The translations under genes and the position numbers were made by a program. The notes beneath the pieces were generated by a model. That model worked only from the letters and a program-made list of their open reading frames with translations. It was not told the DNA's origin and made no database searches. Shown here piece by piece: positions 1-10,810 of a DNA stretch of 64,000 nucleotides. Source of the stretch: Spiroplasma citri (lineage in GTDB: Bacteria; Bacillota_I; Bacilli_A; Mycoplasmatales; Mycoplasmataceae); assembly GCF_001886855.1 (NCBI RefSeq), contig NZ_CP013197.1:496001-560000 (forward strand), read 5' to 3'. The first letter of the stretch is position 1, and every line of letters starts with the position of its first letter.

Positions 1-825
1 TCTAAAATAAAAGCAATTTTGCAAAGTATTAAAGATATTGAACATCAATTAGCACAAATTCAATATTATTTAAACCCAAATATATTAAGTGATTTATTAG
101 CAAAAATACCTAAAAGTTTAGAAATACAATTATTTAAAGATATTAGTTTTTTAGATAAAAATAAATATAAAGAAATTATAAATTCATTAACACCAACAGA
201 AAGTAATTGAACTATATTATCTAGTAGTTGATGTAAAAAGGGATTTTTTCAAATAACTAATAAACAAAAATTAATAGGTAATTTAACTATTTTAATTCAA
301 TCAGATAATGATAAACAAAAAAGATGATATGGGCCATATACATATCCAAAAGTACATATCCAAGTATGACAAGCAATGAAATCAGCAATAGGTAAAAATG
401 GAACTGGAGCAGGATCAGTATTTTGAAATATGTGATTACATGTATGATTACGCAGTGAATTAAGAGAATATGTTAATTGACAAATATATACACAACAAAA
501 TAAAGGCGGCGGTGATGTTAAATTAAGAGCAAGTAGAATTAATAAAAACTTATTAGAATTAAATAAAGAAATAAATCGTTATAGTACTAATTTTTATAAT
601 ACAAAAGATGCTAAGTTAAATAAAAACAATCAATTTATTGATAATAAAAATTGATTAATTCAACAACGAGAATATGCTACTAATTTAAAATTAGGTTATC
701 AAAAATTACATACTAGAATAATATCAAAACCAAAAACCATCAATATTTATAATGAAATTAAAAAAGGATTTAATATAATTAAAAACCCAATAAATACAAC
801 AAAAAATAAAATAAAAAGGAAATAA
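1..825 (+). CDS. Hypothetical protein, 5' end outside window
   Basis: The frame is open from the first base to TAA at 823-825, giving at least 274 residues with several UGA tryptophans. I do not recognise a family. The first 70 residues look helical and lysine-rich. A middle block is rich in Trp, Tyr and Gly (for example VFWNMWLHVWL), and the last 100 residues are basic and asparagine-rich. There is no membrane segment long enough to call with confidence. It converges on the broken capsid gene and shares a terminator hairpin with it, so it may belong to the same phage-derived block, but that rests only on position. Confidence 0.6.
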
Positions 826-834
826 ATCCTTTTT
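813..834. terminator. Bidirectional terminator
   Basis: AAAAAGGA and TCCTTTTT flank a 6-base loop. A-rich and T-rich runs on both sides allow it to end both the plus-strand gene and the convergent minus-strand capsid gene. Confidence 0.65.
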
Positions 835-3338
835 ATTTTTTAGTAGCAGCAGGAACAGTTAAATTAGCACCTACTGTTTCATCAGTTAATCAATTTGTAC
901 CAATTAAACTGTATAAAATATCTACATCTTTACTAAAATCACCTTCATCACGGTCATTAAAGATTTTATGTTCATAATCTAAAATATTAACAGTATAATC
1001 TGATGTTCTTAAACCAGCATTAAGTTTTTGAATTGCTGTTAAAATACCAGTATTCATTTCTGCAATTACATCTGCTTTTTTAGTTAAATTAGGAATATCA
1101 CTATATCAAGGTTTTTTTAAAGGTCCAACTCAACTAAAACTAATTTTTTTAACACTCATTTTATTTACTTTTTGCACTTTATAAAACTGAACTTGGGAAA
1201 CACCAGTTGCTTTATTTTTACCAGCAATATAAATATCAACTTGAATATCTGTTGTAGTAATATCATAAGTTGATGGTGAACCTTGATAATATAACGGTCA
1301 TCAATCATAATCATCTGTTGTTAAACTTGCATCAACTGTTTTAACTGCTTTTAAAACTTTATCATTTAAAAGTGGTCTTAAATCTTCACTTGCTACTTTT
1401 TGAGGTACAATAATTCCTTTAATTATTTCATCATCTGTTAAACTATCAACATTTTTAATTTTATCATGGATATCTACGGCACTACTTACTTTGAATAAAT
1501 TAAAGAAACTGTTCCACTATATTTATTTGGATTTCCAGTTGCTAATGTGCCAGTAGATGTAATATTAGAGAATGTTGCATCTCCATTTTGATAATTAGTA
1601 TTTTTTACTTTAATAGCAGTTTCTAATTCTGCTGTTGTTGGTGTATCACCAGCCATTGTAATTTTACCTAAATTAGGTGTTGTAATAACTGTTGATAAAG
1701 AAGGTTTTGTTGTACCATTAAATTAATATTTTTTTATCATTAATATTTTGATTATCAATAATACCTGCATTAATATGTAAATAAATATTTCCATTTACAA
1801 TTCCATTAACTGGTAAATAAATACCTGCTGAATTTATTTGAATTGGATAATCACTTGAACCATCACTTAATATTATGGCAGAACGCATAAATGATATAAC
1901 TTTGTTTTTTTTGATATGTAGTTAAATTATTATCTAATACTTTATCAAATAATTTTTTAATTTCTGCTGTGTCAAGAGTTGATGGAGTAATTCCAAAGAA
2001 TTCATGATATTTTTTCTTAACATCCATATTTAATGCTGTTTGATCTACATCTAAATTATTAATATTATTAATAGTATTTTGCATTGCAGTTTTAAATATA
2101 GGATTATAAAAATCTTTATAATTTGGATCATAATCTAATAATTGATAAGTTAATTCATTTTCTCATTCACCAGTAAATTCATTATATTTTTGTCATGAGT
2201 CACCAGTTGGATTTGTATTATCTCATAAACGAGCAATGGCATCATTTTGATCTTGTTCTGTAAACATTTCTTTAACAATTAAGAAACCTAATTCAGGTCT
2301 TGTTAAAGCAGGTAATGAAAATAATACACGACTTGTAAATGCTGGTTCTTGTGTATCATTATCAACATAACTAATATTTTCAGTAAAAATAGTAATCATT
2401 GCTGCATTTTCTCTATGAATTACAAGTCCTTCAATTTTTCCATCAATAGATAAATCAAAGCCACGAGTTCTATTCATTCCCTCTAAATTAACTTGTAATT
2501 GCCCATCTGATGTTTTACCATATAAAGGTTTAATTTCTTGCCCAAGTCATAATGATTTAGAAATCATATAACCCATTACTTTATCTTGAAATAAAGTACC
2601 TGTTACCATTGTATTTGCTGAAATATTTTCACCAATTAATTGAGTATATGCTCGTGTTAAATCTAAATATGAATGTGGTTCTCAAATCATTTCTCAATCA
2701 CTAGTATTTGTACCAATTTGAGATGCATTAATTTTTCTTGTTTCATCAGTCATACGATGTGCTAATTTATACATTAAATCTAATGCATCTTGTTGAGTTT
2801 TAATTGTACTTGTATCATAAATAAAAGCATAATCAGGATTAAATTTTGATCTAGCAATATAATTATCAATTACACCTTTTAAAAAGTATAATTCTAAATT
2901 AAACATCATATTTTCTGTAATTGAACCAGTTCATTTTGCTACTAATTCTCCTCGTAATGATGGATCAGTATTTTTTAAACGATCTAAATCATATCGTCTT
3001 CATTGTGTTTTTAATCCAATTGTATGATCAATTACTAAACGACCACGCTTAGCATTTTGATTTTGTTTTGGATTTCCTTTTTCATGATTTCATTCACTAT
3101 CACCATAAAATAATCGTTCTGGAATTGTATAAATTGCTACTGCATAATCTGCACTTTCCATATTAGGACTTGATTGTGCTGTTGCTGTTAAACGATGAAA
3201 TGTATAATAATCAGGATTAGTTAAAATATTTTTTACTCGCATTTCTTGTGCTGATAATAATAAATGTCCTTCTTTTGTTAAATTTGCTACTCCATTACCA
3301 ATAACAAACCCTTCATGTAATTCTATAATTGATGCCAT
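833..3338 (-). pseudogene. Phage capsid-like protein with spiralin-like C-terminal domains, frameshifted
   Basis: It starts at ATG 3338 after AAAGGAAAA and runs in one frame for about 410 residues (MASIIELHEGF...). Its position after a scaffold-like gene and the terminases suggests a major capsid protein. The reading then shifts frame at an 8-A tract (1905-1912), again near 1718-1724 and again near 1495-1505. The last about 300 residues resemble Spiroplasma spiralin as I remember it: a unit with TPNLGKITMAGDTPTTAELE and KYSGTVSL, then two blocks of the type DKVLKAV...VDIYI and TAIQKLNAG. The gene ends at TAA 833-835. With the shifts corrected it would be about 834 residues. Either the gene is decaying or the shifts are read errors. 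The capsid call is from context and moderate; the spiralin likeness is from memory. Confidence 0.6.
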
Positions 3339-3341
3339 ATT

Positions 3342-3812
3342 TTATTTTCCTTTCTGGTATTCTTTTTGAACTAATTTTTTAATTCTTTCATTAATAGGAA
3401 TATTATGATTATCTTGTAAATTTTCTTTAATTTTTTGTGATAATTCTTCAATAAACATATTTTCATCTTTAATTTGAATTCCACCATTCATTAGGTTTTT
3501 CATATCTAATTGTGGTTTTTTCTCAATTAAATCTTTAAAGTTAGTTTTAACATATTCCATATCTTTACCACTATTTAATAGTTCTTCAACTAATTTACGA
3601 TTTTCTTGTGGTACTTGTGATAACTCATATTCTTTTATTTTTGACTGATAATTACTAATTTTTTCTTCATATTGTTTTTCAGTTTCAGTTTTAATACGAG
3701 TTTCTACACTTGGTAAGACATTAGATAATATTTGCTTTTCTTTTTGTTCTAATAAAGCATTAATTTCATCTTGTGTCATATTTTCTTTATATTCATATTT
3801 AAAGTTTGACAT
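3342..3812 (-). CDS. Phage scaffold-like protein
   Basis: 156 residues, acidic and strongly helical, with heptad-like runs over residues 20-75 and a basic tail ending QKEYQKGK. Proteins of this size and composition directly before the capsid gene are usually capsid scaffolds in tailed phages (the GP20/DUF4355 type). The start at 3812 is preceded by GGAGGGATTAAAGT, and only 3 bases separate its stop from the capsid start, so the two are probably co-translated. Function is inferred from order and composition, not from a recognised motif. Confidence 0.6.
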   Translation of the reverse strand: MSNFKYEYKENMTQDEINALLEQKEKQILSNVLPSVETRIKTETEKQYEEKISNYQSKIKEYELSQVPQENRKLVEELLNSGKDMEYVKTNFKDLIEKKPQLDMKNLMNGGIQIKDENMFIEELSQKIKENLQDNHNIPINERIKKLVQKEYQKGK

Positions 3813-3879
3813 ACTTTAATCCCTCCATTATTTTTTTATAGAAAATTTCAAAAACTATCGTCACCATCTTACCATCATT

Positions 3880-4179
3880 TTAATTTTTGTAAACTTGTGG
3901 ATATTTTTTCTTAATTTCATTTCTAGTTTCTTCAATACCTTTTTTAAAACCTTTTTCATATTGATCTAAATATTCTTTTTGATTATTTACACCATAATCA
4001 TAAGTTTCTTTCATTAATTCTTGAAATATTTTAGTATGTTCTTCACAAGCAGGAACACCAATACCATTTCAATTTTTACTTACTTTTTTAAAACACTCTT
4101 TACCATCAATTATCATTCAACAAATATTTTTATCCATTCGCATTTTTTCAACATTTCTTTTAATTTGTTTTTTTGCCAT
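3880..4179 (-). CDS. Hypothetical phage-module protein
   Basis: 99 residues starting MAKKQIKRNVEKM. The start lies 4 bases after the stop of the terminase large subunit, so it is in the same transcription unit. It contains two cysteines (CW and ACEEH) spaced about 30 residues apart and a charged helical C-terminus. This place in a head module often holds a portal or minor head gene, but 99 residues is far too short for a portal. I do not recognise it. Confidence 0.65.
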
Positions 4180-4183
4180 AATT

Positions 4184-5702
4184 TTAACCTCGCTTTCCAA
4201 ACTGTTTACTTATTAAAAATGGATTATCTAATGTTTTTATAAAATATTCCATTATATCCATAACAGCATAAGTCATAGCATCGAAACCATCATCAAATAA
4301 TTTATTATCTTCTAATTTATAAGTAGATTTATTTGCTGGCGGTTTTCTTCATTCCATTTTTAACATATCTTTAAATAATTCTGGTGTTAATCTTTGACTA
4401 ATTTGTAAATAATTCTTATTTAGCAGGATGATTATAGCATCAATTCTATCAGTTCTATATCATATTTCTTTATTAACTGGTTTAAATCTTAATCAATTAG
4501 CATCAGGGAAAAACTTTCGTCTAATATTATTTAATGTATCAACCTCTACTAAATGACCACCACCAGTATCAACATTTATTTCTAAACCATTATATAAATC
4601 ATTTCATTGTGTAGCACATATTATATAAAAATGTACTATTTCATGTAAAACTTTCATTATATCTTTTTGTACCATTTCAGCATTACTATGTTTATATTCC
4701 ATTAATGGTGCCATTTTTTTATAATCTTTATCTATTCCCATTAAAATTGCATGAGTAGCATGTCCTAATGGTGATTCAGCATAACCTAAATCTAAACCTG
4801 CTCTAAAATTAACTGGTTCAAAATCATATAATTTACTAAATAAATAATTAGCAAAAATACTACCATCTAATGCACCTGGCATTCCAATTCCTCAAACCTC
4901 ATATTTTTTAGGTCATTCTGCTTTTAATTCATATAATTTCATTAATTCATCATAATTTAAATTATCTTTATTAATTAAATAATTAGTATAATGATTAATT
5001 ACTTTTTTATCATATGCTTTTTGACCTGTTTTAGGATCTAAGACTGGCACTATTAATTTAGATATTTGCTCACCATTACTTTCTAATTCTTTACGATTAA
5101 ATGGCATTAATTTATTTAAATAATCAATATGATCCTGATAAATACTATCAGGATTAGTACTTGTAATTAATATCATTTTTTTATAATCACGAACTGCTTG
5201 CATAATTGCTTCTTTTTCTGCTTTACTAAATTCATTTGCTTCCTCTAATCAAATAATACATAAATCAGCACCATTTGCTCGTGCTGTTCCTTTACCTAAT
5301 ACTTGCGATGAATTACTTTTTCTTGCTCCTTGTAATTTAATAAAACTACCATTAGGAAATAATCAAGTAGGTTTATTAAACCTAGCATTATATTGATAAT
5401 GACCACCTTTTCATTTTTTAGTAGGATTAAGAATTAAACCTATTTTATCTAATGCATCTTGAATATCTTGTTGCATTTCAGCAGTATCAGCACTATTTAA
5501 TCTAAAACCATATATTACTATTTTTTTTATCTTTATTTGCCAACACACCACAACTTAATAATGCTATTAATTCATCAATAGAATATGTTTTACCCGCTTT
5601 CCGACTACCTGCTAAATTAATCTCATCTGCAATATATTCTGTATTTTTTAATAAACTAACTACTATCTTATTAAGATAGCTATATTCATATAACATTGCC
5701 AT
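4184..5702 (-). pseudogene. Phage terminase large subunit (PBSX type), one frameshift
   Basis: DNA-packaging ATPase and nuclease. It begins MAMLYEYSYLNK at 5702, one base overlapping the small-subunit stop (TAATG). Residues near 35 carry GSRKAGKTYS, the terminase Walker A variant. After about 66 residues an 8-A tract (complement of 5521-5528) shifts the frame. The second frame continues with IVIYGFRLNSADTAEMQQD, then CIIWLEEANEF (Walker B with catalytic Glu) and the nuclease-domain start RAGLDLGYAESP, ending QFGKRG at 4184. Corrected length is about 506 residues, full length for the family. Removing one A restores a single reading frame, so slippage, sequencing error or true mutation are all possible. 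Confidence 0.85.
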
Positions 5703-6061
5703 TATATATCTCTTCCTTTATCTATATTAATCACTGGGGGAGCATAATTTATTTCAGTTTCATTTTCACGACCATAATACTGAGCATATACAGATACACC
5801 CCCCTTAGTTTTGTTTAAGAGATGTAATTTTATATCATTTTCTAATATTCGTATTTTCATTTTAAGTTCATTAAATGCTAATAAATTAGTGTCTTTTAAG
5901 GTATTATATTCATCTTCTTCTAAATTACAAAAGATTAATAAGGTTTCTTTTGTGGCAAGTTTAATATTATTTTCTTTACAATATTCATCAAATTTTGTTA
6001 ATTTTTGCTTTATTTTTGTTAAATTTGCCATTATTCATCACTTTTTATCTACTTTTGCCAT
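5702..6061 (-). CDS. Probable terminase small subunit
   Basis: 119 residues if the start is ATG 6061, which has AGAGGT 8 bases upstream. This requires reading two UGA codons as Trp (KKWWIMANL). A shorter start at 6031 is possible. The sequence KLTKFDEYCKENNIKLATKE resembles the N-terminal region of small terminases, which bind packaging-site DNA. It lies directly before and overlaps the large subunit by one base. The family call rests mainly on this position. Confidence 0.65.
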
Positions 6062-6114
6062 CTTTTTTACCTCTTTTGTCATCACCATTCTACAAAAAAA
6101 TATAAAAAAGTAAA

Positions 6115-6140
6115 ATAAAAAAAGACTTTTTCAAGTCTTC
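6115..6140 (-). terminator. Minus-strand hairpin upstream of the phage module
   Basis: AAGACTT and AAGTCTT pair around a 4-base loop, followed on the minus strand by a run of seven T. It would stop transcripts entering the phage module from the IS side. Confidence 0.4.
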
Positions 6141-6288
6141 ATTTTTAGTAATTTTTAAACAAGAGATTTAAGGTTGGATAATCCTACTTGTATTAAATTA
6201 CATCACCATCCTAACATCTTTTAATAAAATGTCAACAAAATTTTAAATTTTATGATAAAAATATTTTCAGAAAGGTTGGTTTAATCTT

Positions 6289-7281
6289 ATGAACAAGAAA
6301 AAATATAAACATTTTAGTCTTGTTGAAAGATATAAGTTAAAAGAATATTTAATATCAGAAACATTTAAAAAGAAAAATGGTACATCTAATTATTCTAAAA
6401 TAGCAAAAGTAATGAATAAAAGTCCTAATACTATTAGATTAGAGGCTCAAAGACTTGGTGAAGAATATAATCCTGAAAAAGCAAATGATGATTATAAAAA
6501 GAAAAGAAAAAAATCTATTAAATGTACTACAATTTCAACAAAAGTTGTAAATTATGTAAGAGAAATTTTAAGTAAAAAAATTTATTCACCAAGATTAATT
6601 ATTTATGAATATGAAAAAAAATATAATGAAAAGTTTCCATTTTCACATGTGACACTTTATAAATATATTGATCATAAAGTTTTTGATGATGAAAATAATG
6701 AAATTAAGAAAAAATTACCATTTAAAGGTAAAAAATATAAAACAAAAAAGAGAAAAGATGATCGTGGTCAATTAACTAATATTAGATTTATTGATGAAGC
6801 AGAACATGAAAAGGGAACTTTTGGTTGACTTCAAATGGATTGTATTGTTGGAAAAGAACATCAATCTGCTTGTTTAACTATTACCGAAGAAAAAAGTTTA
6901 TATACGATTTGTTTTAAATTAAATCAACATAATTCAGAAGAGGTTAATAAAGCTCTTAAAAGTATTATTAGAAATAAACTTTATAAGATAAATATAAAAG
7001 GAATTATTACAGATCAAGGTAAAGAATTTAGTAAATGAAAAGAAATTGAAAAAATTACTAATGCTAATGTTTATTTTTGTGATGCTGGAACTCCGACACA
7101 AAAAGCAAAAGTTGAAAGAATAAATAGAGATATTAGAGAATATTTACCTAAAGGAACTGATTTTAATACTGTTACTCAAAAAGAAATTAATAAAGTTATG
7201 AAAATTATTAATGAAAAACCGCGACCGAGTTTAGGTTGATTATCCTCCAAAGAGGTATTTTTACAAAATATTAATATTTAA
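6289..7281 (+). CDS. IS30-family transposase, apparently intact
   Basis: 330 residues. The N-terminal third is a helix-turn-helix region (IAKVMNKSPNTIRLEAQRLG). The C-terminal part is an RNase H-like DDE core with Asp in QMDCIVGKEH, Asp in GIITDQGKEF and Glu in KAKVERINRDIREYLPKG. The ending RPSLGWLSSKEVF is typical of IS30 enzymes. All internal UGA codons fall on expected Trp positions and there is no internal stop. Two damaged relatives lie at 10811 and 12957, but this copy is clearly divergent from them. I could not define clean terminal inverted repeats; similar 25-base motifs lie on both sides (6172 and 7420). Confidence 0.9.
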
Positions 7282-7473
7282 TTTTTTTAAATATAAATTA
7301 TATATTTGTAGCAAACTTTTCTTTTTGTCGTGCTTAAATATTAACTCATATTTAAAAAAGTTATTTTTTTTTGAAAAAATATTGCATTTTAAAATAAAAG
7401 GTATAATATCATATTAACAAGGTTGGGAATTACCTACTTGCATCTTTACAATACAAATAAAGGAATGATATAT

Positions 7474-7932
7474 ATGAAAAAAATTTTAGGATTATTAAGT
7501 TCATTTACATTATTAACTGCTGGAGTAACACCATTAATGGCAATGATGCCAAATAATAAAAATAAAGTACCAAGTTTAGAAGAAAAAATTACTACAATAA
7601 ATATTGAATATATAAATAAAGTTGATAAAGAAACAATCTTTAATAAATTAAAAGAGAAAAAAGAAACATTTCTTTCTCAACCAATATTTATCGAAAATTT
7701 AGAAATTATAGATATATTTTTGGAAAAAAAAGATTTTAATTATAGATTTGTTCATGGTATTTCAAAAATTAAATTAAAAGAAAATAGTAATATTTGTATT
7801 AAAAATAATAATAAATGAATACAAGTACCAGAAAATATTATTTACACTATTAACTTTTATACTCGAAATAAAAATTATGTTTCTTCTATAAAATTTTATA
7901 ATTGAAAACCAAGTTTTTATATTTATAAATAA
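7474..7932 (+). CDS. Secreted or membrane-anchored hypothetical protein
   Basis: 152 residues starting MKKILGLLSSFTLLTAGVTP, a clear signal-type hydrophobic segment without a lipobox cysteine. The mature part is basic, asparagine-rich and beta-prone (NYRFVHGISKIKL, IYTINFYTRNKNYV). ATG 7474 has AAAGGA 8 bases upstream. A TATAAT box at 7402 may be its -10. Function is unknown. Small secreted proteins of this kind are common and lineage-specific in Spiroplasma. Confidence 0.75.
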
Positions 7933-7974
7933 AATTAGAAAATCATTCTTATAAAAAATATAGTTAATTTATTT

Positions 7975-8003
7975 AAAACAACATTTAATTTTGTTGTTTT
8001 TTA
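7975..8003 (+). terminator. Terminator of the secreted protein gene
   Basis: AAAACAACA and TGTTGTTTT pair around an 8-base loop and are followed by TT and an AT-rich run. Confidence 0.6.
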
Positions 8004-8039
8004 TTTGACAAATAATTCTAATGACGCTATCATCACGGT

Positions 8040-8223
8040 GTAATTAGTTATATAAATATTAATTTTATTTTACTTATATACCCCCCCTATAAGTCCTTTA
8101 AAATAAGGACTTTTTGGGTTCCGATGTGGTGGGGTTCCGTGTACACTTTTTTTAATTTTGAAAAAAACCGCACTTTTATACTAAAAATAATAAAAAACCC
8201 CGTAAATAAAGGAGTTTTTATAA
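8040..8223. other. Structured leader of the second terminase pair
   Basis: No gene is visible. The stretch holds a run of seven C (8081-8087), a hairpin AAGTCCTT/AAGGACTT (8091-8112) followed by five T, and two copies of GGGTTCCG 16 bases apart (8116 and 8132). It lies just upstream of a P27-type small terminase, where cos or pac sites sit in HK97-like phages. The GC-rich direct repeat is conspicuous in such AT-rich DNA. A packaging site is a guess. Confidence 0.4.
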
Positions 8224-8728
8224 ATGAATGAGTTAAAAAATAGCAAAAAACAAGCAAAAAATAGCCAAAATTTAACAAAAAATGCCCCTTTTTTGACAAA
8301 AAATGAAAGCATTTTAACAAAAGAAAACAATAACTTAAACCAACAAAAAAACCTTTTAAATTGAGAAAAAGATAAAGAAAAATTAATAAATAAATATAAA
8401 CGATTTTTAAAAGAAAAAAATGTTATTTTAGATATTATTAAACTTGATTTTTTAGAAGAATTTTGTACCCTTAAATTAACTTTAAATAACATTAATAATG
8501 AAATCCAAACCTTAATTAATGACGGTAAATTATTTTCTGAAACCGATAATAATCGCGGAAAACCAAAAGAAGTAAGACACCCCCGCTTTAATTTCTTATG
8601 GACAAGCATATAAAGATTATAAAGCTGGATATGAAATAATAGAACAATGAATAAAAATAGCTAATCAAAAAGATAATTCCGATACTTTTAATTTTAATAA
8701 TTTATATGATAATTCAGAGGAAAAATAA
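8224..8728 (+). pseudogene. Phage terminase small subunit, P27 type, frameshifted
   Basis: Starts MNELKNSKKQAKNSQN with AAAGGAG upstream. The first about 115 residues end at VRHP, where a run of five C (8580-8584) shifts the frame. Dropping one C continues as HPALISYGQAYKDYKAGYEI and then IIEQWIKIANQ, the conserved C-terminal part of P27-type small terminases. The stop at 8726-8728 lies 2 bases before the large subunit. The uncorrected frame ends within about 15 residues. The protein would bind phage DNA at the packaging site. Confidence 0.75.
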
Positions 8729-8730
8729 GA

Positions 8731-10434
8731 ATGCAAGCAAATAATGAAAAAACAAATTTAGAACTATATTATGAATGAATAAATAAAAACTCCAATAAAA
8801 ATAAAGTTGGAATAAAAATTAAAAAAATTGTTTCCACATTAGTAAAAGAATTAAAATCAAATAAAGATTATTATTTTAATCACAAAGAAGCAAATAAAAC
8901 AATTAGCTTTATTGAAAAATCTTGCTTTCATACAACTGGAGAATATAATAAACAAAATTTTAAATTAGAATTATGGCAAAAAGCATTTTTAGAAGCATTA
9001 TATGGTTTTTATGATAAAAAAACAAATTTAAGAAGATTTAAAGAAGCACTCTTAATTGTCGGAAGAGGAAATGGAAAAACCGCCCTTGCTTCTGCAATCG
9101 CTTTAAAAAGTTTAATTTTAGATAATGAAGCAAATGCCGAACTTTATTCTATTGCAACCAAACGAGATCAAGCAAAAAGAGTTTATGAAGAAATGCGAAG
9201 AATGATTTTTATTAATCCTAACTTAAATAAAATTTTAAAAGTTAAGCGAGATAAAATAGAGTTTATACATAATAATTCTTTTTTTCAACCACTATCATCA
9301 GAAACAAAAACATTAGATGGTTTAAACCCCTATTTTGTTGTTTTAGATGAAGTAGCAATGATGGAAAAGCGTGACATTTATGATGTTATGCGAACAGCAA
9401 CCGCAAAAAGAAAAGATTATTTAATGTTATTAATAACAACCAATGGATCTATTAGAGAAAATATTTTCGATGAAAGATATTCTTATGCTGAGAAAGTTTT
9501 AGAAAACACAATAAAAGATAATAAATTTTTACCTTGAATTTATGAACTTGATGAAAGAAATGAATGAAAAAATTTTAACAATCTTTATAAAGCTAATCCA
9601 AATTTGGGTATTTCTAAATATATTGATAATTTTAAAGCCGAATGACAAGAAGCATTAATTACACCAACTCAACAACCAAATTTTTTAATTAAACATTGTA
9701 ATTTAAAGAGCAATTTAGATAGTGCCCTTTTTAGTCGATTAGATTTAGAAACTAAAAATAATAAAATTATTAATACCAATGAATACTTAATAAAAAATAG
9801 AATTTGTACTATTGGAATTGATTTATCAAAAACAAACGATCTAAGTGCAGTTGTATTTTTAATCCCAAATTTAGACACAAATGAATTTATATTATTATCA
9901 CAATTTTTTATGCCAGAAGCAAGAATAATTGAAAAAACAACAGAAGATAAAATACCATATAAACTTTACCAAGAACAAGGAATATTAACATTATGCAAAG
10001 GAGAAGAAATTAACATTAGTGAAATTGTTAATTATATTATAAATATAATGAAAAAATATAATTTAATTTGTTATGGTATAGGATATGATACTTTTAACTC
10101 ATATCTTTTAAAACAACATTTAGATAATGCAGGATTTTATCTTATAAATAATTTAATTAGATTTGGAGTAAGAACAATTAGTCCAATTATAAAAGCCCTT
10201 AAATTAGAATTTGATGACAATAAATTTGTTTTTAATCAAAACCCATTATTAAAATTACACTTTAATAATGTTGATGTTCTTATTGATGAAGAAAAAGAAA
10301 ATATGATGCCAATTAAAAGATCAAAAAACAAACGAATTGACGGTTTTATTGCCCTTTTATTTGCTTATAAAATCTTTCGCGATAATAAAGACCGAATTTA
10401 TATTGAATTATATAAAATATATTCTCAAAAATAA
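8731..10434 (+). CDS. Phage terminase large subunit (HK97/YmfN type)
   Basis: 567 residues, full length and in one frame. Walker A is LLIVGRGNGKTALA (about residue 110), Walker B is YFVVLDEVAMM, and the coupling motif LMLLITTNGS follows. The nuclease domain shows CTIGIDLSKTNDLSAVVF with the first metal-binding Asp and ends with KRIDGFIALLFAY. This is the Terminase_1 family, different from the enzymes at 4184 and 54401. No portal, protease or capsid gene follows; the module is cut off after this gene, so it is a remnant even though the reading frame is intact. Confidence 0.9.
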
Positions 10435-10460
10435 AAAAGAGATAATTAAATCTCTTTTTT
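10433..10460 (+). terminator. Terminator after the terminase
   Basis: AAAAAAGAGAT and ATCTCTTTTTT pair around a 6-base loop immediately after the stop codon. Confidence 0.7.
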
Positions 10461-10694
10461 TAGGTGGGGAAACAAAGTAGAAGCAATTATTTTGGGTGGT
10501 ACTAAAACATCATTAACCCTAGGAATTAATTTTCAATTACTATCTTTTGGTGGTTGTTGTGGATTATATTGTGGTTCTGGTTTATTATCCCCTCCACCGT
10601 TTTCATTATTATTTTCTTTTTTACAACTGATTAGTGTTGTTGTCCTTGTTGCGGTTAATCCGATTGCTCCTATTATGCTAAGTCATTTTTTCAT
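10446..10694 (-). CDS. Lipoprotein, probably truncated
   Basis: 82 residues, starting MKKWLSIIGAIGLTAT and reaching a lipobox LISC near residue 26, then an Asn/Gly/Pro-rich linker (NNNENGGGDNKPEP). AAAGGAG precedes ATG 10694. The N-terminus is that of many Spiroplasma lipoproteins, which are normally several hundred residues. Here the frame runs into the terminator hairpin of the convergent terminase and stops, so the C-terminal body has been lost, probably by deletion. Confidence 0.7.
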
Positions 10695-10810
10695 ATATAT
10701 TGCTCCTTTTTATTTTTTTATATATGATTGATTTTATCACATATCAATTATATATCAATTATTCGTATTAAATATTAATTTTATAAGTTAATGAAAGGTA
10801 TATAAATGTT

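Noticed and set aside
5811-6113. Plus-strand frame of 100 codons
   Set aside because: Antisense of the terminase small subunit and its upstream region; Phe/Ile/Ser-rich as expected for a shadow.
8087-8609. Minus-strand Phe/Leu-rich frames
   Set aside because: Antisense of the P27-type terminase gene; the composition is what a Lys/Asn-rich gene gives on its reverse strand.
10492-10731. Plus-strand open frame of 79 codons (MGGTKTSLTLG...)
   Set aside because: It is the shadow of the minus-strand lipoprotein at 10446-10694, which has a ribosome site, signal peptide and lipobox.
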